A DNA stretch of 64,000 nucleotides from CAG-411 sp963643465 (GTDB lineage Bacteria; Bacillota; Clostridia; Lachnospirales; Lachnospiraceae): contig CAVIJT010000007.1 in assembly GCA_963643465.1 (NCBI GenBank), positions 62,001-126,000 of the forward strand, written 5' to 3'. Positions 52,839-60,723 of the stretch are shown piece by piece (the stretch's first letter is position 1; every line of letters starts with the position of its first letter). The notes under the pieces are model-generated. The model worked only from the letters and a program-made list of their open reading frames with translations. It was not told where the DNA came from and searched no databases. A program made the translations under genes and the position numbers.

Positions 52839-54089
52839 ATGAAGACAAAAAGAAAATATTTGATTGCATTATCCTCGTCCCTTTTTGTATGTTCGGTTTT
52901 GGTATTTCAATTGTATACCATGCCCAATCTACAAGCCATTGCAAGAGTGTCAAACGCCCAGTCAGATACAGGGAAAGTACAGGCAACTGTTCTATATGAA
53001 AAACAGCAAGAGGCGGCCGAAACAAAAAATTTGCAGTTATATGCCCGCTCCGCAGCATTAATGGATGCTTCCAGTGGTCGTATTCTCTATACGAAAAATG
53101 GAGACAAGAAATTGCCTATGGCAAGCACCACAAAAATAATGACTTGTATCATTGTACTGGAAAATAGCAAAGGAGATGAGGTAGTAACTGTATCAAGCAA
53201 CGCTGCCAAGCAACCAGATGTACAACTAAACGCCAATTCAGGTGAGCAATATTATGTAAAAGATTTGCTCTATGCTTTAATGCTGGAAAGTTACAACGAT
53301 GTGGCAGTCGCCTTAGCTGAACATGTAGGCGGAAGTGTAGAGGGATTTGCTGCACTTATGAACGAAAAAGCAAAACAATTAGGTTGTCAACAGACAAACT
53401 TTGTTACTCCTAACGGCTTAGACGCCGCTGAGCATTACACAACAGCAGAAGATTTGTGTAAAATAGCTGCTTATGCTATTCAAAACAGTTCTTTTTTAGA
53501 AATTACCAATACTCTAAATTATAGTTTTAACGAATTAACCACCAATAAAGCATTTCAAGTCAGTAACAAAGATGCTTTTCTCTCTATGTATCAAGGAGCA
53601 TTTGGAATAAAAACAGGTTTTACAGGAAATGCAGGTTATTGTTTTGTAGGTGCTGCAAATCAAAACGATAACATACTCATTTCTGCAGTTCTTGGAAGTG
53701 GATGGCCACCAAACAAAACTTATAAATGGTCTGATACCACAACACTTATGGATTATGGATTCCAAAATTTTTCCAAACAAAAATTTTTCGGTGACAAACT
53801 TTCTCTCCCAGATGTGGAAGTAATCAATGGATATTCTTCTACCTTACCTTTAGAGTACACAAATACCTCTTTGGAAATTTTGGCAGATGGAACAGAAGGC
53901 GCAGAAATCGTTGCCTTATGTCCATCCAGCTTAACTGCACCAGTCAAAAAGGGAACACAAATAGGAAAGTTGAAATATTACATAAATGGCCAATGCTATG
54001 CAACAAGTCCTATCTGTGCAGCAGCATCCATTCCTCAAATTTCTATGTCCTACACCTTGAATCACGTACTTACTGCCTTTTATATGTAA
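52839..54089 (+). CDS. Serine D-Ala-D-Ala carboxypeptidase (low-molecular-weight PBP, DacA/DacF type)
   Basis: Encodes 416 residues. The N-terminal hydrophobic segment (residues about 7-27) is a signal peptide or anchor. Penicillin-binding motifs follow: SxxK as STTK with S96 and K99, SYN as SYND near residue 150, and KTG in IKTGFTGNAGY near residue 250. The rest is the usual C-terminal beta domain (PBP5_C-like). It trims the terminal D-Ala of peptidoglycan stem peptides outside the membrane. No strong ribosome binding site is visible before the ATG; translation may be weak or coupled to the previous gene. Confidence 0.93.
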   Translation: MKTKRKYLIALSSSLFVCSVLVFQLYTMPNLQAIARVSNAQSDTGKVQATVLYEKQQEAAETKNLQLYARSAALMDASSGRILYTKNGDKKLPMASTTKIMTCIIVLENSKGDEVVTVSSNAAKQPDVQLNANSGEQYYVKDLLYALMLESYNDVAVALAEHVGGSVEGFAALMNEKAKQLGCQQTNFVTPNGLDAAEHYTTAEDLCKIAAYAIQNSSFLEITNTLNYSFNELTTNKAFQVSNKDAFLSMYQGAFGIKTGFTGNAGYCFVGAANQNDNILISAVLGSGWPPNKTYKWSDTTTLMDYGFQNFSKQKFFGDKLSLPDVEVINGYSSTLPLEYTNTSLEILADGTEGAEIVALCPSSLTAPVKKGTQIGKLKYYINGQCYATSPICAAASIPQISMSYTLNHVLTAFYM

Positions 54090-54140
54090 GCCAAAAATAT
54101 TGTTCCATGAAACTGTGAATGCAATTTTTCAAGGAATTTC

Positions 54141-54169
54141 TTGCAAGGCAAAAACAAAATATGTATAAT
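54141..54169 (+). promoter_or_regulatory. Sigma-A promoter for the DUF1266-DUF2185 gene
   Basis: TTGCAA at 54141-54146 and perfect TATAAT at 54164-54169, spacing 17, about 85 bases ahead of the ATG. The leader after it can fold into two hairpins that share bases. Confidence 0.75.
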
Positions 54170-54214
54170 GGAACGTAGGGTACTGTACATAGCGTTCCTG
54201 CAATTTATTGCAGG
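54170..54214 (+). promoter_or_regulatory. Structured leader with two overlapping hairpins
   Basis: GGAACG at 54170-54175 can pair with CGTTCC at 54193-54198, while CCTGCAA at 54197-54203 can pair with TTGCAGG at 54208-54214. The two share CC at 54197-54198, so they compete partly. No T tract follows the second one. Role unknown. Confidence 0.45.
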
Positions 54215-54255
54215 CTTTGTAAATTCAGGGAAGGTGCCAGATAAGGAGAAGGAAC

Positions 54256-55314
54256 ATGAGCGAGATTATGAATGAAGTAATTAGAAGTATAAAAGTATTG
54301 CAGTCAAGATTTGAATTTGCTCAATTTGGTGAGAAAAAGCCATTAAACCGAGCAGATTTTAGTATTTGCCTGACCGCAGTACATTCTATTCTTTCAAAGA
54401 CAAAACCTGTTGGTCTTGCACCTACAGATCATCCAGACATGGAAAAGTTAAAAGCACATTTGGAGCATAAAACCCGCGGTGGTCGTGACAAAGAATCTGT
54501 TGTAAATTATCTTGCAAAGGTTCGCCACTATGGTTGCGGAAGAAAATATTTTGATTTTTGGAGTAGTTGGAACAACAAGCCAACTGTTAAAATTGAAGAA
54601 TTAAAAGAAGGAAATCGCAAACGTTTTGAAGAATTGATGAATTTCTCAAAACCATTTGAGGAAATTGTAGGAATCAAAGGTTTTATTGCATGGGATGTAG
54701 CAGAAAGTATTCAGATTGTAAGAGAGGCATACCTATGCGGTTATGTAGATGAGCGCCTTGCTGGAGAGATTATTGCAGATTTCAGCAATATGGCACTGCA
54801 TACCTATCAGGATTGGACAGATTTTGCCTTGAGTTATGTATGTGGCGGATGTTACTTTATGTATGAAAATACCGGAAAAGAAGAAGAAGTAAAGAAAATG
54901 TGTGATACCATTTTAGACGCAATAGAACAATTATTCTTCTCAGATAATAATGATATTTGGGCAAAATATGCTTGGTTTCAGCCAAAGAATTACTTTAATG
55001 GATTTAAACCAGAGAAAGATCTTGCAGATAAAAAACTAGGTTGTTATGTAACAGATCGCGTAAGTATGGAAGGTGCGCCTATCCAATATGCAGAACGCCA
55101 GTTGGCAAATCCAAGTTTTCCTGATTCTGGATGGAAATTCATGGCAGGAGATGAGACCAATGAATATTTAAGCAATGCAAATAACATTGGCATTTTTACT
55201 TTAAATCACATGGCAAATTATGATGAAACACTTTTGCCAATTTTGGATGCTCCAGTAGGTAGTGTCTTTGTTCGAAATGAACAGGGTGATTTTGTATTAA
55301 GAGAAAATAAATAA
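54256..55314 (+). CDS. DUF1266 domain and DUF2185 domain fusion protein
   Basis: Encodes 352 residues. The first two thirds contain a DUF1266-type segment, WDVAESIQIVREAYLCGYV followed by HTYQDWTDFALSYVCGG. The last 100 residues match DUF2185: CYVTDRVSMEGAPIQY, SGWKFMAGDETNEYL, IGIFTLNHMANYD and APVGSVFVR. Neither family has a proven biochemical function that I can state with certainty; DUF2185-like domains occur among immunity proteins. No signal peptide or membrane segment. GGAGAAGG precedes the ATG. It is a single-gene unit with its own promoter, leader and bidirectional terminator. Confidence 0.82.
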   Translation: MSEIMNEVIRSIKVLQSRFEFAQFGEKKPLNRADFSICLTAVHSILSKTKPVGLAPTDHPDMEKLKAHLEHKTRGGRDKESVVNYLAKVRHYGCGRKYFDFWSSWNNKPTVKIEELKEGNRKRFEELMNFSKPFEEIVGIKGFIAWDVAESIQIVREAYLCGYVDERLAGEIIADFSNMALHTYQDWTDFALSYVCGGCYFMYENTGKEEEVKKMCDTILDAIEQLFFSDNNDIWAKYAWFQPKNYFNGFKPEKDLADKKLGCYVTDRVSMEGAPIQYAERQLANPSFPDSGWKFMAGDETNEYLSNANNIGIFTLNHMANYDETLLPILDAPVGSVFVRNEQGDFVLRENK

Positions 55315-55327
55315 AGTCTATAAAAAG

Positions 55328-55368
55328 CAAACCGAACCATTGTAACTTGCAGTATGGTTCGGTTTTTT
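55328..55368. terminator. Bidirectional terminator between convergent genes
   Basis: AAACCGAACCAT at 55328-55339 and ATGGTTCGGTTT at 55353-55364 with a 13-base loop. T run on the plus strand and an A-rich upstream flank (T run for the minus strand) support both directions. Confidence 0.88.
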
Positions 55369-55382
55369 CTTCAAAAAATCAT

Positions 55383-56696
55383 TTATTTGCATTCATAAAA
55401 AGCTCGCAATAAATTCGATAACGATTGTACATCCATTACTCCACACATTTCCCGAGCAGAATGCATAGCAAGAATAGGTACTCCTATATCTACCGTTTTC
55501 ATTGGCAACCAGGAAGATGTAATCGTTCCTAATGTACCCCCTCCTGCAATATCAGAGCGATTTACAAATTTTTGATATGGAATCTCATACTGTTGGCATA
55601 TTTGTTGTATGACTCCAATTGCTTCTGTATCTGTGGCATATTTTTGATTGGCATTTATTTTTATAACTATTCCTTCATTCAAGAGAGTATAGTTGGTAAT
55701 GTCATTCTTTTCTCCGTGATTTGGATGCAACGCATGTGCCACATCTGTAGAAATCATAAAACTTTTATAAATACAATCCCAAAGTTGCTGTTCCGTAAAA
55801 CCACAACCGATTGCAATTTTATGTAACAACATTTGGGTAATAGCAGAATCCGCTCCCTGTTTTGTACGACTACCAATTTCCTCATTATCATAAAATGCCA
55901 AAACTCCAATGTCCGTCTCATGAGCAGTAACATTGCAAAGTGCTTCCATACCTGCATATACAGACGTCAAATTATCTAACCTTGGAGCAGAATAAAACTC
56001 TTTGTTCTTACCAAGTACACATCCTTCCTCACAATTATAGACATACAAGTCAAAATCTAAAATACTTGATTTTTCTATCCCCATTTGTTCTGCTAAATAA
56101 GAAACAAAATCTTCACCTTCATTCCCTGTTGATGATGACATAGAAAATAAAGGAAGCAAATCTATTTGCTTATTCAATTCTATACCTGCATTCACATTGC
56201 GATTCATATGAATCGCAAGATTTGGTATAGATAAAAGAGGTTGTTTCCAATCCACCAAACGACTTTCCGGTTCAAAAATAGTTTCACTTTTTAAAGTTAC
56301 TTTACCAGCCAAAGAGAGCGGTCTATCAAGCCAAGTATTTAAAATTACGCCACCATAGGTTTCTACATTCAATTTCCAATAACCTTTTTCCTTTACATCT
56401 GGATTTGGCTTTACACGAAATCCCGGATGATCTGTATGGGATGCGGACATTCGAAACTTAGTTTGATTTGAAATTCGCTTTGGCATACAAAATGCAAATA
56501 GTGTAGTATCATATGGCTTCGTATAATATTTGCACCCTGGCTCTAGTTTCCACGAACTTCCAAACTCCAAAGGAAGAAATCCCTCTTTTTCAAACTTTTC
56601 TATTGCAGTAGCCACTACTTGATAAGGTGATGTGGCATTTTCAATAAATTCTAAAAAAGCTCGTTGCTCCTTTACTTGTATATACTCTTTTTTCAT
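55383..56696 (-). CDS. M18 family aminopeptidase
   Basis: Encodes 437 residues on the minus strand. The zinc ligands and catalytic residues of the M18 (aspartyl-aminopeptidase-like) family are visible: SASHTDHPGFRVKPN near residue 83, DNEEIGSRTKQGADS near residue 270 and the APRLDNLTSVYAG segment near 238. The C-terminal LAMHSAREMCGVMD holds the last metal His. It removes N-terminal residues from peptides in the cytoplasm, with preference for acidic ones in some members. GAGGAGG precedes the ATG at 56696. It faces the DUF1266 gene convergently. Confidence 0.95.
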   Translation of the reverse strand: MKKEYIQVKEQRAFLEFIENATSPYQVVATAIEKFEKEGFLPLEFGSSWKLEPGCKYYTKPYDTTLFAFCMPKRISNQTKFRMSASHTDHPGFRVKPNPDVKEKGYWKLNVETYGGVILNTWLDRPLSLAGKVTLKSETIFEPESRLVDWKQPLLSIPNLAIHMNRNVNAGIELNKQIDLLPLFSMSSSTGNEGEDFVSYLAEQMGIEKSSILDFDLYVYNCEEGCVLGKNKEFYSAPRLDNLTSVYAGMEALCNVTAHETDIGVLAFYDNEEIGSRTKQGADSAITQMLLHKIAIGCGFTEQQLWDCIYKSFMISTDVAHALHPNHGEKNDITNYTLLNEGIVIKINANQKYATDTEAIGVIQQICQQYEIPYQKFVNRSDIAGGGTLGTITSSWLPMKTVDIGVPILAMHSAREMCGVMDVQSLSNLLRAFYECK

Positions 56697-56876
56697 TGCA
56701 ACCTCCTCATAATCTGATTTCTTTAGACATTTGTATAACGATTAGAGTATACAATATTTTGAAAAAAAAGGCATTAAAAAAATCTTGTATCTTCTATTGC
56801 TTTAACAGTAGAACATACAAAATCGAAACAGAACCAGATTTTGTAAGCAAACTTATTGTACACTTACTTAGTCAAA

Positions 56877-57209
56877 TTAGAGTAAATCAATCATTTTTAT
56901 AATTTTTTCTTTCTTTTCCATATCGCAATATTGCAATTTTTTCATGATTTTATCATCTAATGACTTTTCTTTGTCCTTATCTATCTTATATGTATATTCT
57001 CCGCCAATAAAATAATCAATACTACATTGGAGTAAATTTGCGATTTTAATAAGGGCAGTAAGCGATGGATTTGCACGACCACATTCAATATTTGAAATAT
57101 GACTGGCATTCACATCCAACTGATTTGCAATAAATTCTTGGGTGACTCCAACAAATTTTCTACGTTCCTTTATTTTAAGTCCAATTGTTTTGAAATCTAA
57201 ATCAGTCAT
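56877..57209 (-). CDS. XRE-family helix-turn-helix regulator
   Basis: Encodes 110 residues on the minus strand. The HTH_3 domain spans about residues 9-66: IGLKIKERRKFVGVTQEFIANQ, HISNIECGRANPSLTALIKIANLLQ and the usual SIDYFIGG ending. The C-terminal 40 residues are Lys/Asp-rich and could bind an effector or another protein. GGGGGG-like bases lie ahead of the ATG. It is divergent from the chemoreceptor gene, and the gap between them holds a perfect 14-bp palindrome (57287-57300), a candidate operator. It may regulate itself and the chemoreceptor. Confidence 0.92.
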   Translation of the reverse strand: MTDLDFKTIGLKIKERRKFVGVTQEFIANQLDVNASHISNIECGRANPSLTALIKIANLLQCSIDYFIGGEYTYKIDKDKEKSLDDKIMKKLQYCDMEKKEKIIKMIDLL

Positions 57210-57286
57210 GATAGTCCCCCCTTTCTAATATGTGTTAATTTTAAGGTACTATTCCTAATAGAATAAGGAGTTAAAACAAAGAAACA

Positions 57287-57300
57287 TTAGTTATAACTAA
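57287..57300. promoter_or_regulatory. Perfect 14-bp palindrome, candidate XRE operator
   Basis: TTAGTTATAACTAA is its own reverse complement. It lies in the 200-base gap between the XRE regulator and the chemoreceptor, close to the regulator side, as expected of an autoregulated site. Confidence 0.55.
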
Positions 57301-57325
57301 ACTTATTATTTATTTATGTCGAAAT
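57298..57325 (+). promoter_or_regulatory. Weak candidate flagellar-sigma (sigma-28/D type) promoter
   Basis: TAAA at 57298-57301 and GTCGAAAT at 57318-57325 are separated by 16 bases, close to the TAAA-N15-GCCGATAT pattern of chemotaxis promoters. It partly overlaps the palindrome. Match is imperfect. Confidence 0.3.
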
Positions 57326-57339
57326 AAAATAAGATAGAA

Positions 57340-57364
57340 TCTACTATGAGAGGGGGATAGTAGA
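57340..57364 (+). repeat. Hairpin in the chemoreceptor leader
   Basis: TCTACTAT at 57340-57347 and ATAGTAGA at 57357-57364 are perfect complements with a 9-base G-rich loop, 46 bases ahead of the chemoreceptor ATG. The loop contains GAGGGGG, a possible ribosome-binding-like sequence. Confidence 0.55.
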
Positions 57365-57409
57365 CTGTGCATGTGAAATTATATACCAAAAGAAAAGGGG
57401 TCGATATTT

Positions 57410-58906
57410 ATGCAAAGAGCAACAAATCAAGCATCAATAAGTGATAATGAAAGAGTAGGAAATCTTGTTCTATTTGCCTATTGCTGCATCATTGCAGTTG
57501 CAGGATGGGCTGCTGTTATGTTATGTCTAAACGGTGGAATACGAGAATGCGTATTCTTACTTGGAGGCGTATGTGGAATTATAACCAAAATATTTGAAAA
57601 GAAATTAGGAAGCATTACCAAATATATATATGCCTGTATTCCACCTGTAATGGGTGCCATTACCAATGCTGTTTGCAGTACAAATGATAGTGACAGTTAT
57701 GTTTGTATTACACATTATTACATGGCAGCTACTGTATTATTGGTAATATATCTGGACATGAAATTAATTAGAGTAAATGCAATTGTTACCGTTGTAGCAA
57801 ACACCGGATTAATGCTTTTATTTCCAGATGGTTTCTTGAAACTGCATAAAATTATCGGATGGGTATTTATCTTACTTTTCTATTTCATACTATTTGCAGG
57901 AAGTACCTTTATTTGCTATCGAACCAATATGCTATTTGGTGTGGTAGAAGAAAAGGGAAAAGAATCGGAGAATGTATTACATAATGTACAGAATGCCTTT
58001 GAAAGCCTGGAACAATCTTCTCAAAAGATTTTCGATTCTCTTCAGGAATTTGAAGCAAATACAGAAGAAATCACAGCATCTGCCGAAGAGATTACCAGTA
58101 GTGCCGATGGACAGATAAAAGAAGTAGAAAGTAGTCTTTCTATATTTGGAAAACTAAACGAAAAAATTGCAAATTCTGAAGAACGTATCAGTCAGACAGT
58201 TGAAATTATGAAAAACTTAAAAGAAAAAAATGACGAAGGAATTGTAGCAATTGAGATATTGGGAAAAAAATTTGCTGAAAACATCGAAACTACACAGGTT
58301 GCAGCAACCGGAGTAGCAGATTTATCCCAAAAATCAAATTCCATCGGTGGCATTGTAGAAAGTATTAGAAGCATTGCCCAACAAACAAACTTACTAGCGT
58401 TAAATGCCGCCATTGAGGCAGCGAGAGCGGGAGATGCTGGTAAAGGATTTGCTGTAGTAGCAGATGAAATCAATTCCTTATCAGCGGAATCTTCGGATGC
58501 AACTGGAAAAATTGACGTCATTTTACAGGATATTATTGAAAAAGTAAATGATACCAATAGAGTAATTGGACGTAATAGTAAAGTAGTAACAGAATCTAAC
58601 GAAAAATTAGATGATACAGTGAAAGTTTTTGAGAATATTCTTACATCTTCTGATGAAGTAATCGAAGTTACAAATCTATTGAAAAAAGAATTAGAAGACA
58701 TTGTAGAAATTAAAGAACAGCTTTTACGTGCAATGGAACAAGTAAATGAAATGTCCAGAAAATCCGCAAGTGATTCAAACGAAATCAGTACGGCTATAGA
58801 AGGACAGGCAGCAGAAGTAGAGAAGATTCTTACTAACATGGAAATCGTAAGAAATGGTATGAACTGTCTAGCAGATGTATTGAATGGGAATAACGAAAAA
58901 CAATAG
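57410..58906 (+). CDS. Methyl-accepting chemotaxis protein with polytopic N-terminal sensor
   Basis: Encodes 498 residues. The first 180 residues hold about five to six hydrophobic segments (for example NLVLFAYCCIIAVAGWAAVML and GWVFILLFYFILFAGSTF) in place of the usual two with an extracellular ligand domain. There is no classic HAMP motif. The cytoplasmic hairpin follows, with the tip SIAQQTNLLALNAAIEAARAGD near residue 325 and flanking methylation helices; it signals to CheA/CheW. AAAAGGGG precedes the ATG. The signal sensed is unknown; a multi-pass sensor suggests a small hydrophobic or intramembrane cue, or a link to membrane state. Divergent from an XRE regulator. Confidence 0.93.
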   Translation: MQRATNQASISDNERVGNLVLFAYCCIIAVAGWAAVMLCLNGGIRECVFLLGGVCGIITKIFEKKLGSITKYIYACIPPVMGAITNAVCSTNDSDSYVCITHYYMAATVLLVIYLDMKLIRVNAIVTVVANTGLMLLFPDGFLKLHKIIGWVFILLFYFILFAGSTFICYRTNMLFGVVEEKGKESENVLHNVQNAFESLEQSSQKIFDSLQEFEANTEEITASAEEITSSADGQIKEVESSLSIFGKLNEKIANSEERISQTVEIMKNLKEKNDEGIVAIEILGKKFAENIETTQVAATGVADLSQKSNSIGGIVESIRSIAQQTNLLALNAAIEAARAGDAGKGFAVVADEINSLSAESSDATGKIDVILQDIIEKVNDTNRVIGRNSKVVTESNEKLDDTVKVFENILTSSDEVIEVTNLLKKELEDIVEIKEQLLRAMEQVNEMSRKSASDSNEISTAIEGQAAEVEKILTNMEIVRNGMNCLADVLNGNNEKQ

Positions 58907-58924
58907 TTACTATATTTTTTATTC

Positions 58925-58960
58925 AAGCAGCTATTTTCAGGTCCTCCTGATTAGCTGCTT
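58925..58960 (+). repeat. Inverted repeat after the chemoreceptor gene
   Basis: AAGCAGCTA at 58925-58933 pairs with TAGCTGCTT at 58952-58960; an inner CAGG/CCTG extends it. No T tract, so it may be a weak terminator or mRNA 3' end. Confidence 0.5.
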
Positions 58961-59053
58961 ACATTAATGCCCAAAAAGGTTCATTCATTGGTGCTGATTA
59001 CTATTTTTCAGTATATAACTGTAGAAAAAATCATATCAAATGCAACTTACGCC

Positions 59054-59082
59054 TTGTAAAAAATGTATAAAAATGATAAAAT
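59054..59082 (+). promoter_or_regulatory. Sigma-A promoter for the C39-like gene
   Basis: TTGTAA at 59054-59059 and TAAAAT at 59077-59082, spacing 17. Confidence 0.55.
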
Positions 59083-59186
59083 TTAGTTGTATGTGTAAAT
59101 AGTACATGTTTTTAAAATATTGTCGAATTGTTGTGCAAATCATGAATGTGTTTTGCCGAATTCAAAACAAAGGAGGCGTTTCTTTC

Positions 59187-60548
59187 GTGAAAAAGAAAAC
59201 CAAATGCGCATTGGCTGCTTTTCTAGCAAGCATTATGCTCATCCACCCAGTTGATTTTACGAATTCAAATATACATAACAAACAACAAACAATTTATGCT
59301 TCAACAGACAGTCATTGGTATACACAAAAGAATTGGAAATATAACGGACAAACATTAACTTCTCTTTGCTATATCACTTCCTATGCCATGGTACTAAAAT
59401 CTATGGGATATGACGTAGATCCAGTGGATGTATATGTAGCAAATGGAAAAAGTAACTATTGTTCCCATTCAACAATAGCAAAGTATTACGGTGTGGATGC
59501 CACATCAGAAACCGGCTCCATAGATTCTTTGTCCACTACAGAGAAAATAACATTTTTAAAACAACTGTTAAACAAATATCCACAGGGAGTTATTGTGGGA
59601 GGACGTTATTCTTCCTCTGGTACACATTATATTGTGGCAAAGAAAGTAGTAGATGATGTGGTCTATTTTGATGATCCAGCTTATGAGACAGAATCAGAAG
59701 GTTGCTGTATTCCTGTTTCCGGTGTGTATAAATTAACTTGGGCAACGATTGACGAATATCGTGTAGTAAAGAGTCTTTCCTCTGGAAATACTGTTGCCAC
59801 ACCTACACCTGTGCCTTCATCTACACCAAGTCCATCTACTGAGAGTGCTATTTCTGGCAGCGCAGTAATAGATGAGGGACAAGCCCCTTCTGAAGAAGTA
59901 TCAGAGCAAACGCCTTCTACAGAAGAAAGTTCATCTACAGAAGCAAACCAAACAACTTCCAACACAACAGAGCAAACCTATAATCCACTTGGTAAATATA
60001 AAGTACCTACAAAAACTATCTATTATACCAATCCTATCATGAAGGGTGAGGATGTAAAATGGATAGAGGCCTGTCTAAAAAAACTAGGCTACTCTATTAA
60101 AGTAAATGGAAAATTTACAAAAGTGGATAAAAATGTAGTAAAAAAATATCAGAAGAAAAAGGGACTTGTTGCAGATGGATATGTTGGCAAATCCACTAGA
60201 AAGCAACTGCTTTCCGATATTGAGATTGCCATGGTAAAAGTAAAAAAAGTTTCCGGACTTTCCATTGTCAGCGAAACAGTGGAACCTATGTCTTCTGACG
60301 AAAATTCCACTTATAGTGCAACTGCAAAATGGACAAAGAATACCGATGTTACTGGTTATGTCTTGATTTATTCTGAGTATAGTGATTTTTCCGATTATCA
60401 AAAGATTTCAAAGAAGAAAAATTCTGCTACTATTTCAGATTTAGAAAAGGGCGTTACTTATTATGTGAAAGTACGAGCTTACAAGAAAGTAAATGGAACA
60501 CGAGTATATGGTGCATACAGTGCAAAGAAGAAAATCAATGTTTCATAA
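59187..60548 (+). CDS. Secreted C39-like cysteine peptidase domain protein with peptidoglycan-binding and fibronectin-like domains
   Basis: Encodes 453 residues from GTG 59187, with AGGAGG at 59171-59176. An in-frame ATG further up has no ribosome site. A signal peptide (KKTKCALAAFLASIMLI) starts the protein. Residues 45-200 resemble the papain-like C39_2 domain: Cys61 in TSLCYITSYAM, His147 in GTHYIVAKK and D162/D163 in YFDDPAY. A Ser/Thr/Pro/Glu linker follows (about 200-270), then a peptidoglycan-binding domain (LKKLGYSIKVNG...YQKKKGLVADGYVGKST), then a fibronectin-III-like domain (YVLIYSEYSDFS..YYVKVRAYK). It should act outside the cell, bound to the wall. A role as amidase, bacteriocin-like or matrix protein cannot be told apart. 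Confidence 0.85.
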   Translation: MKKKTKCALAAFLASIMLIHPVDFTNSNIHNKQQTIYASTDSHWYTQKNWKYNGQTLTSLCYITSYAMVLKSMGYDVDPVDVYVANGKSNYCSHSTIAKYYGVDATSETGSIDSLSTTEKITFLKQLLNKYPQGVIVGGRYSSSGTHYIVAKKVVDDVVYFDDPAYETESEGCCIPVSGVYKLTWATIDEYRVVKSLSSGNTVATPTPVPSSTPSPSTESAISGSAVIDEGQAPSEEVSEQTPSTEESSSTEANQTTSNTTEQTYNPLGKYKVPTKTIYYTNPIMKGEDVKWIEACLKKLGYSIKVNGKFTKVDKNVVKKYQKKKGLVADGYVGKSTRKQLLSDIEIAMVKVKKVSGLSIVSETVEPMSSDENSTYSATAKWTKNTDVTGYVLIYSEYSDFSDYQKISKKKNSATISDLEKGVTYYVKVRAYKKVNGTRVYGAYSAKKKINVS

Positions 60549-60570
60549 ATAGGAATTTTTATTTCTAAAT

Positions 60571-60606
60571 AGCCATTAGACGCAAATTGTCTAATGACTG
60601 TTTTTT
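60571..60606 (+). terminator. Terminator after the C39-like gene
   Basis: AGCCATTAGAC at 60571-60581 pairs with GTCTAATGACT at 60589-60599 with one mismatch, 7-base loop, then GTTTTTT. Confidence 0.85.
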
Positions 60607-60645
60607 ACCAAAAACTGGATAAAATACATAAAATTCATATTTTTC

Positions 60646-60674
60646 TTGTTTCATAGTTGATTATCCGCTATAAT
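60646..60674 (+). promoter_or_regulatory. Sigma-A promoter of icd
   Basis: TTGTTT at 60646-60651 and perfect TATAAT at 60669-60674, spacing 17, 50 bases ahead of the ATG. Confidence 0.65.
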
Positions 60675-60723
60675 TGTTCTGTATTGAAATTGATAAGGAT
60701 ACTATTTACAAGGAGGAAGCAAG

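Noticed and set aside
58192..58926. Long minus-strand open frame (about 244 codons) opposite the chemoreceptor gene
   Set aside because: It is a mirror of the helical, Ser/Glu-rich coding strand; the product is Ser/Phe-rich without motif and the plus-strand gene is certain.
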